A stretch of 64,000 nt of DNA, taken from assembly GCF_018682675.1 (NCBI RefSeq), contig NZ_JAFMTR010000054.1, forward strand, positions 89,766 to 153,765. Direction: 5' to 3'. The position numbers and the translations under genes were made by a program. Below the pieces are notes generated by a model. That model did no database searches. It was not told the DNA's origin and saw only the letters and a program-made list of their open reading frames with translations. This document shows, piece after piece, positions 1 to 8,225 of the stretch (the first letter of the stretch is position 1; every line of letters begins with the position of its first letter). Source of the stretch: Sphingopyxis soli. GTDB lineage: Bacteria > Pseudomonadota > Alphaproteobacteria > Sphingomonadales > Sphingomonadaceae.

Positions 1-1392
1 CAGGTCATAGGACAAGGGCTCGAAGGCACGTCCATGCCCAGTTTTGCCCATTTGCCGTCCGACGACCGCTGGGCGGTAGCAGCCTATGCCGGTGGATTTG
101 CCTTTCGCGACGTGGCGGCCGGCCGGCGTGTCTGGAACCAGACCCCCGCGGCGCGCGAACTGGTCCCCGACCTGCAAGCCTTCACGAGTCTCAGCCCGGA
201 AGCGCTTGGTCGTGGGCTGGGATCGGAGCAGGCCGATGCGCTCACCGCCTATTTGCGCTCCGATCCCCAAGCTTTGACAACCGCTTCACCCGCGACGCTC
301 TCGGTTGCGCGTGACAAATTGGCGCAAAGCCTTGCCGCATACCGCAAGGGAAATCGGAGCGAGGCAGAGCGCCTGGCGCTGTCCGCCTATCTCGACGGCT
401 TCGAACCGATCGAGCCGATTCTGACAACGCGCGATTCCGCCCTTATGGCGCAAATCGAATCCGCGATGTCCGATTATCGCGTTTCCATCGCGCAAGGTGT
501 GCCGGTCGAAGCGGTCGCGGGTAAAGCCGAGGCAGTCGAAGCCCTTTTCGCCGATGCCGAAGCTGCACTGTCTCCCGATGCAGCCAGCGACGCATCGACC
601 TATGTCGGGGCGCTGACCATCTTGCTGCGCGAGGGTCTCGAAGCCCTTCTGATCATCGTGGCAATGATCGCCTTCTTGCGAAAGGCCGAACGGCCTGAAG
701 TCCTACCCTATGTCCATGGCGGCTGGATCGCGGCCCTGGCGGCCGGCGGCGCAACCTGGGCCATCGCGACCTATGCAATCTCGATCAGCGGAGCGAACCG
801 CGAGTTGACAGAGGGATTCGGTTCGCTTTTCGCCGCAGTCGTTCTCGTCTGGGTCGGCATCTGGATGCACGGAAAATCGCATGCGGAGAGCTGGCAACGC
901 TATATCCGCGAAGCGATGGGCAAGGCGCTATCGCGTCGCTCGGCCTGGTTCCTGTTCGGGCTCGCTTTCCTCGTGGTTTATCGGGAAGTCTTTGAGACCA
1001 TTCTGTTTTTCGCAGCCCTCTCCGCGCAAGGAAGCCGCAGCGCGATCGCCGCCGGAGCAGGAACCGCAGTGGTGATCCTTGCAGCAATCGCATGGGTCAT
1101 GCTTCGTTACAGCCGGGTCCTGCCAATTGGGAAATTTTTCGCTTACAGCTCCGCACTGATCGCCATCCTTTCGGTTGTCCTGGCCGGCAAGGGCGCGGGC
1201 GCGCTACAGGAAGCCGGCCTCCTCGGCATCACACCGCTCGCTCATTTTCCTCGCTTCCCGGCGATGGGGATATTTCCTTCGCTGGAACCGTTGTTGCTCC
1301 AGCTTCTCGCGCTTGCAATCCTTTGGATCGGCTATCGTTACAACAGTCGGCAACATAGCCGGATCGAGACAGCGCCCGGTCGATGGGGGTAA
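1..1392 (+). CDS. Cytochrome c-FTR1 fusion iron permease (5' end outside window)
   Basis: High-affinity iron permease of the FTR1/EfeU family, an inner-membrane protein. The reading frame is open from base 1 with no start codon needed, so the N-terminus is missing. The first residues (GLEGTSMPSFAHL, then DDRWAVAAY) look like the end of a class I cytochrome c domain, as in bacterial cyt c-FTR1 fusions. A periplasmic linker follows, then seven or so membrane helices. Two REXXE iron-binding motifs are visible: REGLE at bases 628-642 and REVFE at bases 982-996. The C-terminus ends soon after the last helix. It is followed by a gene on the same strand after 120 bases. An oxidase-linked Fe2+/Fe3+ uptake role is family knowledge; other metals cannot be excluded. 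Confidence 0.9.
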   Translation, partial: QVIGQGLEGTSMPSFAHLPSDDRWAVAAYAGGFAFRDVAAGRRVWNQTPAARELVPDLQAFTSLSPEALGRGLGSEQADALTAYLRSDPQALTTASPATLSVARDKLAQSLAAYRKGNRSEAERLALSAYLDGFEPIEPILTTRDSALMAQIESAMSDYRVSIAQGVPVEAVAGKAEAVEALFADAEAALSPDAASDASTYVGALTILLREGLEALLIIVAMIAFLRKAERPEVLPYVHGGWIAALAAGGATWAIATYAISISGANRELTEGFGSLFAAVVLVWVGIWMHGKSHAESWQRYIREAMGKALSRRSAWFLFGLAFLVVYREVFETILFFAALSAQGSRSAIAAGAGTAVVILAAIAWVMLRYSRVLPIGKFFAYSSALIAILSVVLAGKGAGALQEAGLLGITPLAHFPRFPAMGIFPSLEPLLLQLLALAILWIGYRYNSRQHSRIETAPGRWG

Positions 1393-1512
1393 TCGTCACG
1401 GGGTCGGCGCGCTCCTCCCAGGCTGTGCTGGGGCTTCCGAAAAGAGCCCCCGAGCCACAGCGTTTACCCGGCGCCCGTTACGCACACGAGTTAGGCCTGC
1501 TATCGAGACCCG

Positions 1513-2202
1513 ATGCCCGACACGTCCAACTGGAACGGCCGACTTAGACTCGGCGACTATCATGCTCTCTGGTCGGGTTCGGTCGGCGATGCCGCCGCGC
1601 ACCGCCATTTTGCGGCGCAGGCAGTGTTTTGTGCCGAGCCGCTTACGGTGGTCGATGCTGACGGCGCGCGCCAGTCGGGGCGTTGCTTGCTCATCGAACC
1701 CGATACCGTGCACCGGCTGCTCCCCGCGCCCGCGGCCGAATTATGGTTCGTCGAGCCGACAGTGGGCTTCGGTCCGCCGGTAGAACTGAAAAACCGGCTG
1801 ATCCGCTCCGATCCGATTCACGTCGAGATGCTGGGACAGCGGTCCTTCTGGAAAAACTGGCTGACGCGAGGCGCCCGCCCCCCGCTCGATCCGCGCATCA
1901 CCCGCGCCGCCGCCTCGATTGACCGCCTGATTCCCATGGGCTCTGTCCGTCTCGCGGATGTGGCGGAGGAGAGCCGCCTTTCGCTCGGCCGCTTCCGGCA
2001 TCTCTTTGCCGCCGAGATCGGCATGCCCTTCCAGCGCTTTGTGCTCTGGCGACGGTTGATTATCGCTTTTGACGAATTGGGAATGCGCCGCAGCGCGACC
2101 GAGGCCGCACATATGGCCGGGTTCAGCGACAGCGCGCATTTCGCCCGCACGATCAAGGCGATGTTCGGTATTCGGGCAAGCGACCTTTTCATCGAATCAT
2201 AG
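1513..2202 (+). CDS. AraC-family transcriptional regulator
   Basis: A 229-residue protein with an N-terminal ligand-binding-like half and a C-terminal AraC DNA-binding half (about residues 140-229). The second helix-turn-helix is clear: ATEAAHMAGFSDSAHFARTI followed by KAMFGIRASDLF. The N-terminal half has a cupin-like pattern (AEPLTVVDADG, IEPDTVHRL). There is no strong ribosome binding site before the ATG. It lies between the iron permease and a methyltransferase on the same strand and may control either; that is inference. The ligand is unknown. Confidence 0.85.
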   Translation: MPDTSNWNGRLRLGDYHALWSGSVGDAAAHRHFAAQAVFCAEPLTVVDADGARQSGRCLLIEPDTVHRLLPAPAAELWFVEPTVGFGPPVELKNRLIRSDPIHVEMLGQRSFWKNWLTRGARPPLDPRITRAAASIDRLIPMGSVRLADVAEESRLSLGRFRHLFAAEIGMPFQRFVLWRRLIIAFDELGMRRSATEAAHMAGFSDSAHFARTIKAMFGIRASDLFIES

Positions 2203-2249
2203 CCTCTCCGTTCAAGCCGATGCGTGACGGCGCCTAGTAAAGGGCCATC

Positions 2250-2909
2250 ATGTCAGACGCACACAGAGACTTCGTCCCGGCACTCGGCAAGAGCGGATCG
2301 CTCGACCGCTACGATGCCGCCATAGCCCTCATGACCAGAGAGAAAAGATGGCGAAGCGACTTGCTCCGCTTTGCCGAACCGCGGCCGGGCGAGCGGATCG
2401 TCGATATCGGGTGCGGCACGGGGACGTTTGCAATCGCCCTCAAGCAGGCGGCGCGCGAGAGCATCGTTCTGGCGGTCGATCCCGACCCCGCCGTGCTGGA
2501 AATCGCACGCGCCAAGGCTGAGGTTGCCGATGCCGAGATTCAATGGTTCGAGGCCATGGGCGACGAGCTGGACAGCATTGATGCACTCCAGCAATGCGAC
2601 AAGATTGTCTCGAGCCTCGTCCTCCACCAGTGCCCGATGGACGTGAAGGAGGCGATAGCCGCACAGATGTTCCGGCTCCTGCAGCCCGGCGGAACCCTCT
2701 TCATCGCCGACTATGGCGAGCAGCGTTCATTGCTGATGCGCATGCTTTTTCGACAGATCCAGCTGCTCGACGGGTTCGAATATACCGAACCGAACGCGAA
2801 GGGCTGCGTCCCGGAAATCCTGACAGCCGCGGGTTTCGAGGCGGTCGAAGAGATAAAGGTCATCCCGACGCCGACCGGCTCGATTTCCATCTATCGGGCG
2901 AAGCGCTAG
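2250..2909 (+). CDS. Class I SAM-dependent methyltransferase
   Basis: A 219-residue Rossmann-fold methyltransferase. Motif I is VDIGCGTGTF at residues 51-60, followed by an acidic loop (VDPDPAVLEIA) and a motif IV/post-I region (IVSSLVLHQCP). LLQPGGTLFIADYG is the usual strand-turn near motif VI. This layout is typical of UbiE/MenG-like and related small-molecule methyltransferases. The substrate cannot be told from sequence. The start has AAGGG a few bases upstream. It is 47 bases after the AraC gene and converges with a small exported protein gene. Confidence 0.85.
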   Translation: MSDAHRDFVPALGKSGSLDRYDAAIALMTREKRWRSDLLRFAEPRPGERIVDIGCGTGTFAIALKQAARESIVLAVDPDPAVLEIARAKAEVADAEIQWFEAMGDELDSIDALQQCDKIVSSLVLHQCPMDVKEAIAAQMFRLLQPGGTLFIADYGEQRSLLMRMLFRQIQLLDGFEYTEPNAKGCVPEILTAAGFEAVEEIKVIPTPTGSISIYRAKR

Positions 2910-2936
2910 CTTCGCGCCCGGCCCGCGCGGTCTCGG

Positions 2937-3242
2937 CTAGCCGCGCCAGTGACGCCCGCGGTGATGGTGGTGCATCCGCCGCTTCTGATAGCGCCGCTCG
3001 TAGCGGTCCCGCCGTTCATAGCGGCGATCATGGCCGCGGTAGTCGGGATCGTAGCCGCGATAGTCGCGGTCATAGCCATAGTTGGGCACGCCGTGGCGTG
3101 AGGAACGATAGTCGCGGTCATGACCACGCGGCGCGTCATGTCCGCTGCTATATCCCCCGCGATCGCCATGGTGCTGGGCAAGGGCCGTTCCGGGGACCGC
3201 GAAGGCGAGCATCGCAGCCGCGATCGTCATCAGTTTTCGCAT
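2937..3242 (-). CDS. Small exported His/Tyr/Arg-rich protein of unknown function
   Basis: A 101-residue protein. Residues 1-22 form a signal peptide (MRKLMTIAAAMLAFAVPGTALAQ region, cleavage likely after ALA). The mature part is low complexity, with repeated YDRDYRG/YDPDYRG units, several RYERR units and a C-terminal HHHH stretch. AAGGAG lies at good distance before the ATG. Histidine and tyrosine richness next to metal-efflux genes suggests a periplasmic metal-binding role, but this is inference. I see no catalytic motif. Similar-looking basic exported proteins exist near RcnB-type genes, but the RcnB C-terminal domain is not visible. Confidence 0.7.
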   Translation of the reverse strand: MRKLMTIAAAMLAFAVPGTALAQHHGDRGGYSSGHDAPRGHDRDYRSSRHGVPNYGYDRDYRGYDPDYRGHDRRYERRDRYERRYQKRRMHHHHRGRHWRG

Positions 3243-3391
3243 GTCAGTCTCTCCTTATCGTGGAGTTCAAAATCCCCCTTCATGCTTGAATGCGCTGTGA
3301 ATATGGCTCCGCTGCCACTGATCCGTCGGCTACCCGGCGCCTCCATGCGACAGGCCGATCGAGGAAAGGACAGGATCTCGCAGCATGGTGG

Positions 3392-3425
3392 GCACCCGCC
3401 CCGCGTGGACAAGCGGGGCGGGTGC
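3392..3425. terminator. Perfect 13-bp stem-loop downstream of dsbA-like gene
   Basis: Arms at 3392-3404 and 3413-3425 are exact reverse complements (gcacccgccccgc and its partner) around an 8-base loop. It lies 6 bases beyond the stop codon of the minus-strand gene ending at 3431. There is no T-run on the minus-strand side, so it may be an RNA 3'-end stabiliser or a Rho-assisted stop rather than a canonical terminator. Confidence 0.5.
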
Positions 3426-3430
3426 GGCCC

Positions 3431-4075
3431 TTATTTGCCCTTCGCCGCAACGGCGGCCTGGACTCGGGCCTCGACCTGTTCGGGGCTGGGCTGGACGAGC
3501 ATCTCGCCATTGACGAAGAAGGTCGGGGTGCCCTTGACGCCGACGGCCCTCGCGTCGGCGATGTCCTGCTCCATCCAGGCCATCGCATCGGTGGTCGGCA
3601 TCGCGCGCGCCTTGGCGACATCGAGGCCGGCCTTCTCGGCTGCGACCCAGGCACCGTCCATTTTTCCGTCGTGCCAGTCGGGCTGCGCTTCGAGCAGCGC
3701 AGCCGTCACCGGCTCGAGTTTGCCCTGCACACGGGCGGCTTCGAGGATCACGATCGCCTCGGCCGACCCGGGGTGGAGCGGGAGGTAGCGCATCACGAGC
3801 CGCACATCCTTGGGATATTTGGCGACGATGCCCTTCACCGTCGGATAGAAGGCGCGGCAGGCCTCACACGACGGGTCGAAGAATTCGACGATCGTGACCG
3901 GGGCATTTTTCGGACCGATGATCGGCGAGTGCGGGCGGATGAGGCTGTCGACGGGACCCGCCACGACCTTCTTCGTGGGTTCGCCCTCGGCGGTTCCGCT
4001 GTAGAGCATCGCGCCGCCGGTGAAGGCGAGCGCCGAGAGGACAAGCGTGGCCACCACTCCGATACGTCTGTTCAT
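3431..4075 (-). CDS. DsbA-like thioredoxin-fold thiol oxidoreductase
   Basis: A 214-residue periplasmic disulfide oxidoreductase or isomerase. The start at 4075 is chosen because AGGAG sits 9 bases upstream and a membrane anchor/signal sequence follows (residues 6-25). The active site is C70-E-A-C73 in FFDPSCEACRAFYP, and the cis-proline loop is GVKGTPTFFVNG. This matches the membrane-anchored DsbA/BdbD group (DSBA-like thioredoxin). Its ATG overlaps the stop of the upstream dsbB-like gene by four bases (ATGA), so they are co-translated. DsbB would reoxidise it. The position at the end of a metal-efflux gene run suggests folding or repair of periplasmic thiol proteins under metal stress (inference). 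Confidence 0.88.
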   Translation of the reverse strand: MNRRIGVVATLVLSALAFTGGAMLYSGTAEGEPTKKVVAGPVDSLIRPHSPIIGPKNAPVTIVEFFDPSCEACRAFYPTVKGIVAKYPKDVRLVMRYLPLHPGSAEAIVILEAARVQGKLEPVTAALLEAQPDWHDGKMDGAWVAAEKAGLDVAKARAMPTTDAMAWMEQDIADARAVGVKGTPTFFVNGEMLVQPSPEQVEARVQAAVAAKGK

Positions 4076-4506
4076 GATTTCAGTCTCCTTTGAAAGTTGA
4101 GCAAGAGGGTCAGGATGAGCGCGAATGCGGCCAGCGACAGGAGGGGCAGCGGCACCCCTCCGATGGCCATGCTCTCTCCCGAGCATGACGGGCCGCCGGT
4201 GCAGGGGACGATCGGGGCCGGAATGACGCCGACGTAGAGCAGGCTATGATAGAGCGCGACGAGACCGCCGCCGAAGGCCAGCGCCAGTCCATAAGGAACG
4301 ACCGCGCGGTCCGACCTGAACGCCGCGATGCCGAGAATGATCGCGAGCGGGAACATGAAGGCGCGCTGGAACCAGCAAAGGTCGCACGGCGCCTGGCCCA
4401 TGACCTCGCCGACGAAGAGGACGGCAAGGCTCGACAGGAGGGCGATGGCCCAGGCCGCGCCGAGCGGACGCCATTTGTGCGGAGCGAGCAGCGGAAAGCT
4501 CGTCAT
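4072..4506 (-). CDS. dsbB: Disulfide bond formation protein DsbB-like
   Basis: A 144-residue inner-membrane quinone-linked oxidase of DsbA. It has about four membrane helices. The first redox pair is C41-D-L-C44 in APCDLCWFQRAF, the signature of the DsbB/DsbI family. A second periplasmic cysteine pair is C102 and C108 (VPCTGGPSC). The true start is the ATG at 4506; the longer open frame upstream is antisense or frame shadow of the SRPBCC gene. It overlaps the SRPBCC gene by four bases upstream and the DsbA-like gene by four bases downstream, so the three form one translationally coupled set. Confidence 0.88.
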   Translation of the reverse strand: MTSFPLLAPHKWRPLGAAWAIALLSSLAVLFVGEVMGQAPCDLCWFQRAFMFPLAIILGIAAFRSDRAVVPYGLALAFGGGLVALYHSLLYVGVIPAPIVPCTGGPSCSGESMAIGGVPLPLLSLAAFALILTLLLNFQRRLKS

Positions 4507-4988
4507 CGCCGACCGCCTTTGAACTTGGACTTGGGCCGTCGCGGCGGCGGTTGCGGCTTGCTGTATTTTGACTTGAGGTAGCTGAGCAGGATGCCGTCGA
4601 TCGACGCGATCATTCGCTGGAAGCTGGTCTTGATGCCGGGAAGCCGGAGCCAGGCAAAGGGGCCGCGGCAGCGATAGCGGTGAACGAACTTCGTCCCGCT
4701 TGCCGTCGGGGTCAGGATATAACTCTCCTCGAACTGGAGGATGAAGCTCGGCTTGACGTCGAGTATCAGCTCCTCGCCGGGGCGCGCGGAGAGCACCGTC
4801 GCGGAGACTTCGAGAAACTTGGGTTTGTGCGGATCCATACGCATCGAATAGCGGATCGCGATCGGGTCCTCGGCAAGCCGCTCGATCCGGACATAGGGGT
4901 TCCAGATCCGGTGGTTCTCGAAATCCCCGAGGACCGCCCATATCTGTTCCGGACTATAGGGGAGGTCATGCTCCCGCTCGAACTCCAT
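4503..4988 (-). CDS. SRPBCC (START-like) family protein, copy 1
   Basis: A 161-residue soluble protein with the SRPBCC/polyketide-cyclase layout: an N-terminal strand and helix (EREHDLPYSPEQIWAVLGDF), a W-N-P-Y turn, then alternating strands and a long C-terminal helix (FQRMIASIDGILLSYL) ending in a basic tail. These folds bind hydrophobic ligands; the ligand here is unknown. The start at 4988 fits the fold and leaves 13 bases to the RND gene. The middle and C-terminal parts (EESYILTPTASGTKFVHRY, then FAWLRLPG) resemble the second SRPBCC gene at 10957-11427. Its job in a metal operon is unexplained. Confidence 0.78.
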   Translation of the reverse strand: MEFEREHDLPYSPEQIWAVLGDFENHRIWNPYVRIERLAEDPIAIRYSMRMDPHKPKFLEVSATVLSARPGEELILDVKPSFILQFEESYILTPTASGTKFVHRYRCRGPFAWLRLPGIKTSFQRMIASIDGILLSYLKSKYSKPQPPPRRPKSKFKGGRR

Positions 4989-5001
4989 CAACTTCACTCC
5001 T

Positions 5002-8000
5002 CTATCGATCGGCCGCCGGGCTTTGCCCCGCGCCGATGTCGGTGACGCCCGCAGGCGATGGGTCGGCGTGCGCGCCGCCCGTTGTGAACCAGCGGCGCAG
5101 GCGCGGGGCCATCCGGCGCTCGAAGCCCGCCGCGAGGCTGAAGGACGCCGGCACAATCAGCAGCGTCAGCATTGTCGACAGGATGAGCCCGCCGATCACC
5201 GTGACCGCCATCGGCGCGCGCCATGCGCCGTCGCCAGTGAGCGACAGCGCCGTCGGGATCATGCCCGCGACCATCGCGACCGTGGTCATCAGGATCGGCT
5301 GCGCGCGCTTGTGCCCGGCGTCGACGATCGCCTCGTCGCGCGGCACCCCGGACGCCATTTCCTCGATCGCGAAGTCGACGAGCAGGATGCTGTTCTTGCC
5401 GACGATGCCGAGCAGCATCAGCACGCCGATGAACACGGGAAGCGAGAGCGGATAGCCCGTCAGCAGCAACGCGACCGCACCGCCGAGCGGGGCGAGCAGA
5501 AGCGATCCCATGTTGACGAAGGGCGGGATGATCTTGCGATAGAGCAGGATCAGGACCGCCAGCACGAGGAAGATCCCCGATACGACCGCGATCGCGAAGT
5601 TGCGCAGCATCTCGGCCTGCCACTTGGCGCTCCCGAGGACCAGCCGCGTGACCCCGGCGGGCAGGGTCTTGAGCGCCGGCAGCGCCTCGACCTTATCCAT
5701 CGCCTGACCGGTCACGAGACCCGGAGCAAGGTCGGCCCCGATGGTGAGCTGGCGCACCTGGTTGGTCCGATTGATCTGGGTGGGGCCGGCGCCGAAGCCT
5801 ATCTCGGCCACAACCGAGAGCGGCACCGTTCCCCCGTTCCGGGTCGGAACCGGCATGTTGCGAAGTGTATCGAGCCGCTCGCGCGCGGTTTCCGCAAGCG
5901 CGACGCGCACCGGTATCTGCCGGTCGGAGAGCGAGAATTTCGCGCTATTCTGGTCGATCTCGCCAAGCGTCGCGACGCGGATCGACTGGCTGAGCGCCTG
6001 CGTCGTCACGCCGAGCTGCGCCGCGAGCGCGAAGCGCGGGCGAATGACGATCTCGGGGCGCTGGAGATTGCCCTCGACACGCGGCGAGCGGATTTCCTTC
6101 ACGCGTGCCATTTCGGCAAGCAGCCGGTTGCCGACATCTTCGAGCTTCTTCGGGTCGTCGCTGCCGAGCGTGATCGAGATGTCACGGCTGCTCCCGCCGC
6201 CGCCGCCATGCTGCGACTGGAAGTTGATGCGGGCATCGGGAACCTCAGCCAGCCGCGGCGCGCGGTCCTTTTCGAACTCGGTCGAGGTGAGCTCGCGGTC
6301 CTTGCGCAATTTCAGATAGACCGTCGCCGTGCCGACATCGATCCGCGACAAGGCGGATTCGACGAGCGGGTCGCGCTTCATGAGATCGGTCACCTCGTCG
6401 GCCACCGCCTCGGTCTGTTCGAGCGTTGCACCCGGGGCGAGCTGGATGGCGACGCGGCTCGTGTCGGAATCGATCGACGGCTGGAAGGTCATCGGGAGCA
6501 GCGAGAAGCTGAAAATGGTCGCAAAGAGCGCCAGCACACCGATGCCGACCACCCAGACGCGATGGTCCTTGATATAGCCGAGCCATTTCCAGCGCCCGCC
6601 GCGCGCACGCGCGGCAGCGGCCCCGCTGGTGTCGAGGCTCCAGCGCAAGATGCGCATATAGGTGTCGATCAGCGGGCCCTCGCCATGCTTTTGCGGACCC
6701 TGCGCAGAGAGAAAATAGGCGGCGAGCATGGGTGTGATCATGCGCGCGACCGCGAGGCTCATCAGCACCGCGGCCACGACCGTCAGTCCGAAATTCTTGA
6801 AATATTGCCCGGCGACGCCCGGCATCAGCCCGACCGGCAGAAACACCGCGACGATCGTCATCGTCGTGGCGAGCACCGCGAGGCCGATCTCGTCGGCGGC
6901 GTCGATCGAGGCCTGATAGGCCGATTTGCCCATCCGCATGTGGCGCACGATATTTTCGATCTCGACGATCGCATCGTCGACCAGCACGCCGGCAACGAGG
7001 CTAAGCGCGAGCAAGGTCATCATGTTGAGCGAGAAGCCCATGAGGTCCATGAACAGGAAGGTCGGTACCGCCGACAGCGGGATGGCAAGCGCCGAGATCA
7101 GCGTCGCGCGCCAGTCGCGCAAGAAAAGGAAGACGACGACGACCGCAAGGATCGCGCCCTCGACCATCGCATTGATCGCCGAATGATATTGGCCCTTGGT
7201 ATATTCGATGTCGCTGAACAGCTCGGTGAATTTGACCTTGGGGTTTTCCTTCTCGAGTTTTCGCAGCTCCTCGACCGCCGCGTCGTAAACGGTGACATCC
7301 GAGGCGCCCTTGGCGCGCTCGAACCCAAAGGTCAGCACCTGCCGCCCGTCCTGCTTCGAGACCGAGCGCTGCTCGGCGTAGAGATCCTTGACCTCGGCGA
7401 TATCGGCGAGGCGCACGGTCCGGTTCGTTCCGACCGAGATCAGCGTCTCGCCGAGGGCGTTGGCGCTGCTGGCGTTGCCGAGGATGCGGACGGCCTGCTC
7501 GGAGCCTGCGACCTCCATCCGGCCGCCGGCCGCATTGACGTTGAGCTGGACGAGCTGGGTGTTCACCGCGGCGGCGGTGAGACCATAGGCGCGCATGCGC
7601 TCGGGGTTTAGGATGACGCGGATTTCGCGGCTGACGCCGCCCCGGCGATAGGCGTCGCCCATACCGGGGACCGCGATCAGCCGCTTCGCGACGACATTAT
7701 CGACATACCAGCTCAATTCCTCGAGCGTCATGTCGGTGGCCGAGGCCGACCAATAGGCAAGCGTGTTGCCCGAGGTCGAGAGGCGGATAACCTGCGGTTC
7801 GAGGATGCCGTTCGGCAGGTTGCTGCGGATCTGGGTGATCTTGTCGCGGATATCGGTCACCGCCCGGTCGATCGGTGTGCCGATCGCGAACTGGACGAAG
7901 GTCTGCGACTGGCCTTCGGTAACCGTCGAATTGAGCTCGTCGATCCCCTCAATCGTCCGCACCGCCGCCTCGACGCGCTGCGTGACCTGCGTTTCGAGTT

Positions 8001-8181
8001 CGGTGGGCGCGGCGCCCGGCTGGGCGATGATGACGATGGCGCCCGGAAAATCGATGTCGGGATCGCTCTGGACCCCCATCATGAGGAAGGAGACGATGCC
8101 CGCCACCGTCAGACCGAAGAACATGACGAGCGGCGGGATCGGGTTCCGGATGGACCAGGCCGAGATATTCTTGAAGTTCAT
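5002..8181 (-). CDS. RND efflux permease, HAE/AcrB-like type
   Basis: A 1059-residue inner-membrane proton-driven exporter with the usual two large periplasmic loops and 12 helices. The TM4 proton-relay shows adjacent aspartates (VLVDDAIVEIEN, D402-D403), as in AcrB-type (HAE) pumps rather than the D-D-E spacing of metal (HME) pumps. The start MNFKNISAWSIRNP is typical. No membrane fusion protein or TolC partner is encoded next to it; the nearest ones are the CzcB/CzcC genes at 15112-17698 in the same gene run. It follows the P-type ATPase by 44 bases and precedes an SRPBCC gene by 13. Substrate is unknown: organics, detergents or metals are possible. Confidence 0.9.
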   Translation of the reverse strand: MNFKNISAWSIRNPIPPLVMFFGLTVAGIVSFLMMGVQSDPDIDFPGAIVIIAQPGAAPTELETQVTQRVEAAVRTIEGIDELNSTVTEGQSQTFVQFAIGTPIDRAVTDIRDKITQIRSNLPNGILEPQVIRLSTSGNTLAYWSASATDMTLEELSWYVDNVVAKRLIAVPGMGDAYRRGGVSREIRVILNPERMRAYGLTAAAVNTQLVQLNVNAAGGRMEVAGSEQAVRILGNASSANALGETLISVGTNRTVRLADIAEVKDLYAEQRSVSKQDGRQVLTFGFERAKGASDVTVYDAAVEELRKLEKENPKVKFTELFSDIEYTKGQYHSAINAMVEGAILAVVVVFLFLRDWRATLISALAIPLSAVPTFLFMDLMGFSLNMMTLLALSLVAGVLVDDAIVEIENIVRHMRMGKSAYQASIDAADEIGLAVLATTMTIVAVFLPVGLMPGVAGQYFKNFGLTVVAAVLMSLAVARMITPMLAAYFLSAQGPQKHGEGPLIDTYMRILRWSLDTSGAAAARARGGRWKWLGYIKDHRVWVVGIGVLALFATIFSFSLLPMTFQPSIDSDTSRVAIQLAPGATLEQTEAVADEVTDLMKRDPLVESALSRIDVGTATVYLKLRKDRELTSTEFEKDRAPRLAEVPDARINFQSQHGGGGGSSRDISITLGSDDPKKLEDVGNRLLAEMARVKEIRSPRVEGNLQRPEIVIRPRFALAAQLGVTTQALSQSIRVATLGEIDQNSAKFSLSDRQIPVRVALAETARERLDTLRNMPVPTRNGGTVPLSVVAEIGFGAGPTQINRTNQVRQLTIGADLAPGLVTGQAMDKVEALPALKTLPAGVTRLVLGSAKWQAEMLRNFAIAVVSGIFLVLAVLILLYRKIIPPFVNMGSLLLAPLGGAVALLLTGYPLSLPVFIGVLMLLGIVGKNSILLVDFAIEEMASGVPRDEAIVDAGHKRAQPILMTTVAMVAGMIPTALSLTGDGAWRAPMAVTVIGGLILSTMLTLLIVPASFSLAAGFERRMAPRLRRWFTTGGAHADPSPAGVTDIGAGQSPAADR

Positions 8182-8225
8182 CCTCTCTCCCCCTTCCGGT
8201 TCGATCGCGCCGCGACTGCGCGCCC

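Noticed and set aside
1393..1512. GGGGCT/AGCCCC stem-loop after the iron permease gene as a terminator
   Set aside because: The core stem is only six base pairs and no T-run follows; too weak to list as a feature.
5023..7611. 862-residue open frame on the plus strand opposite the RND gene
   Set aside because: Arg/His/Asp-rich composition with no domains; it is the antisense shadow of a high-GC RND gene.
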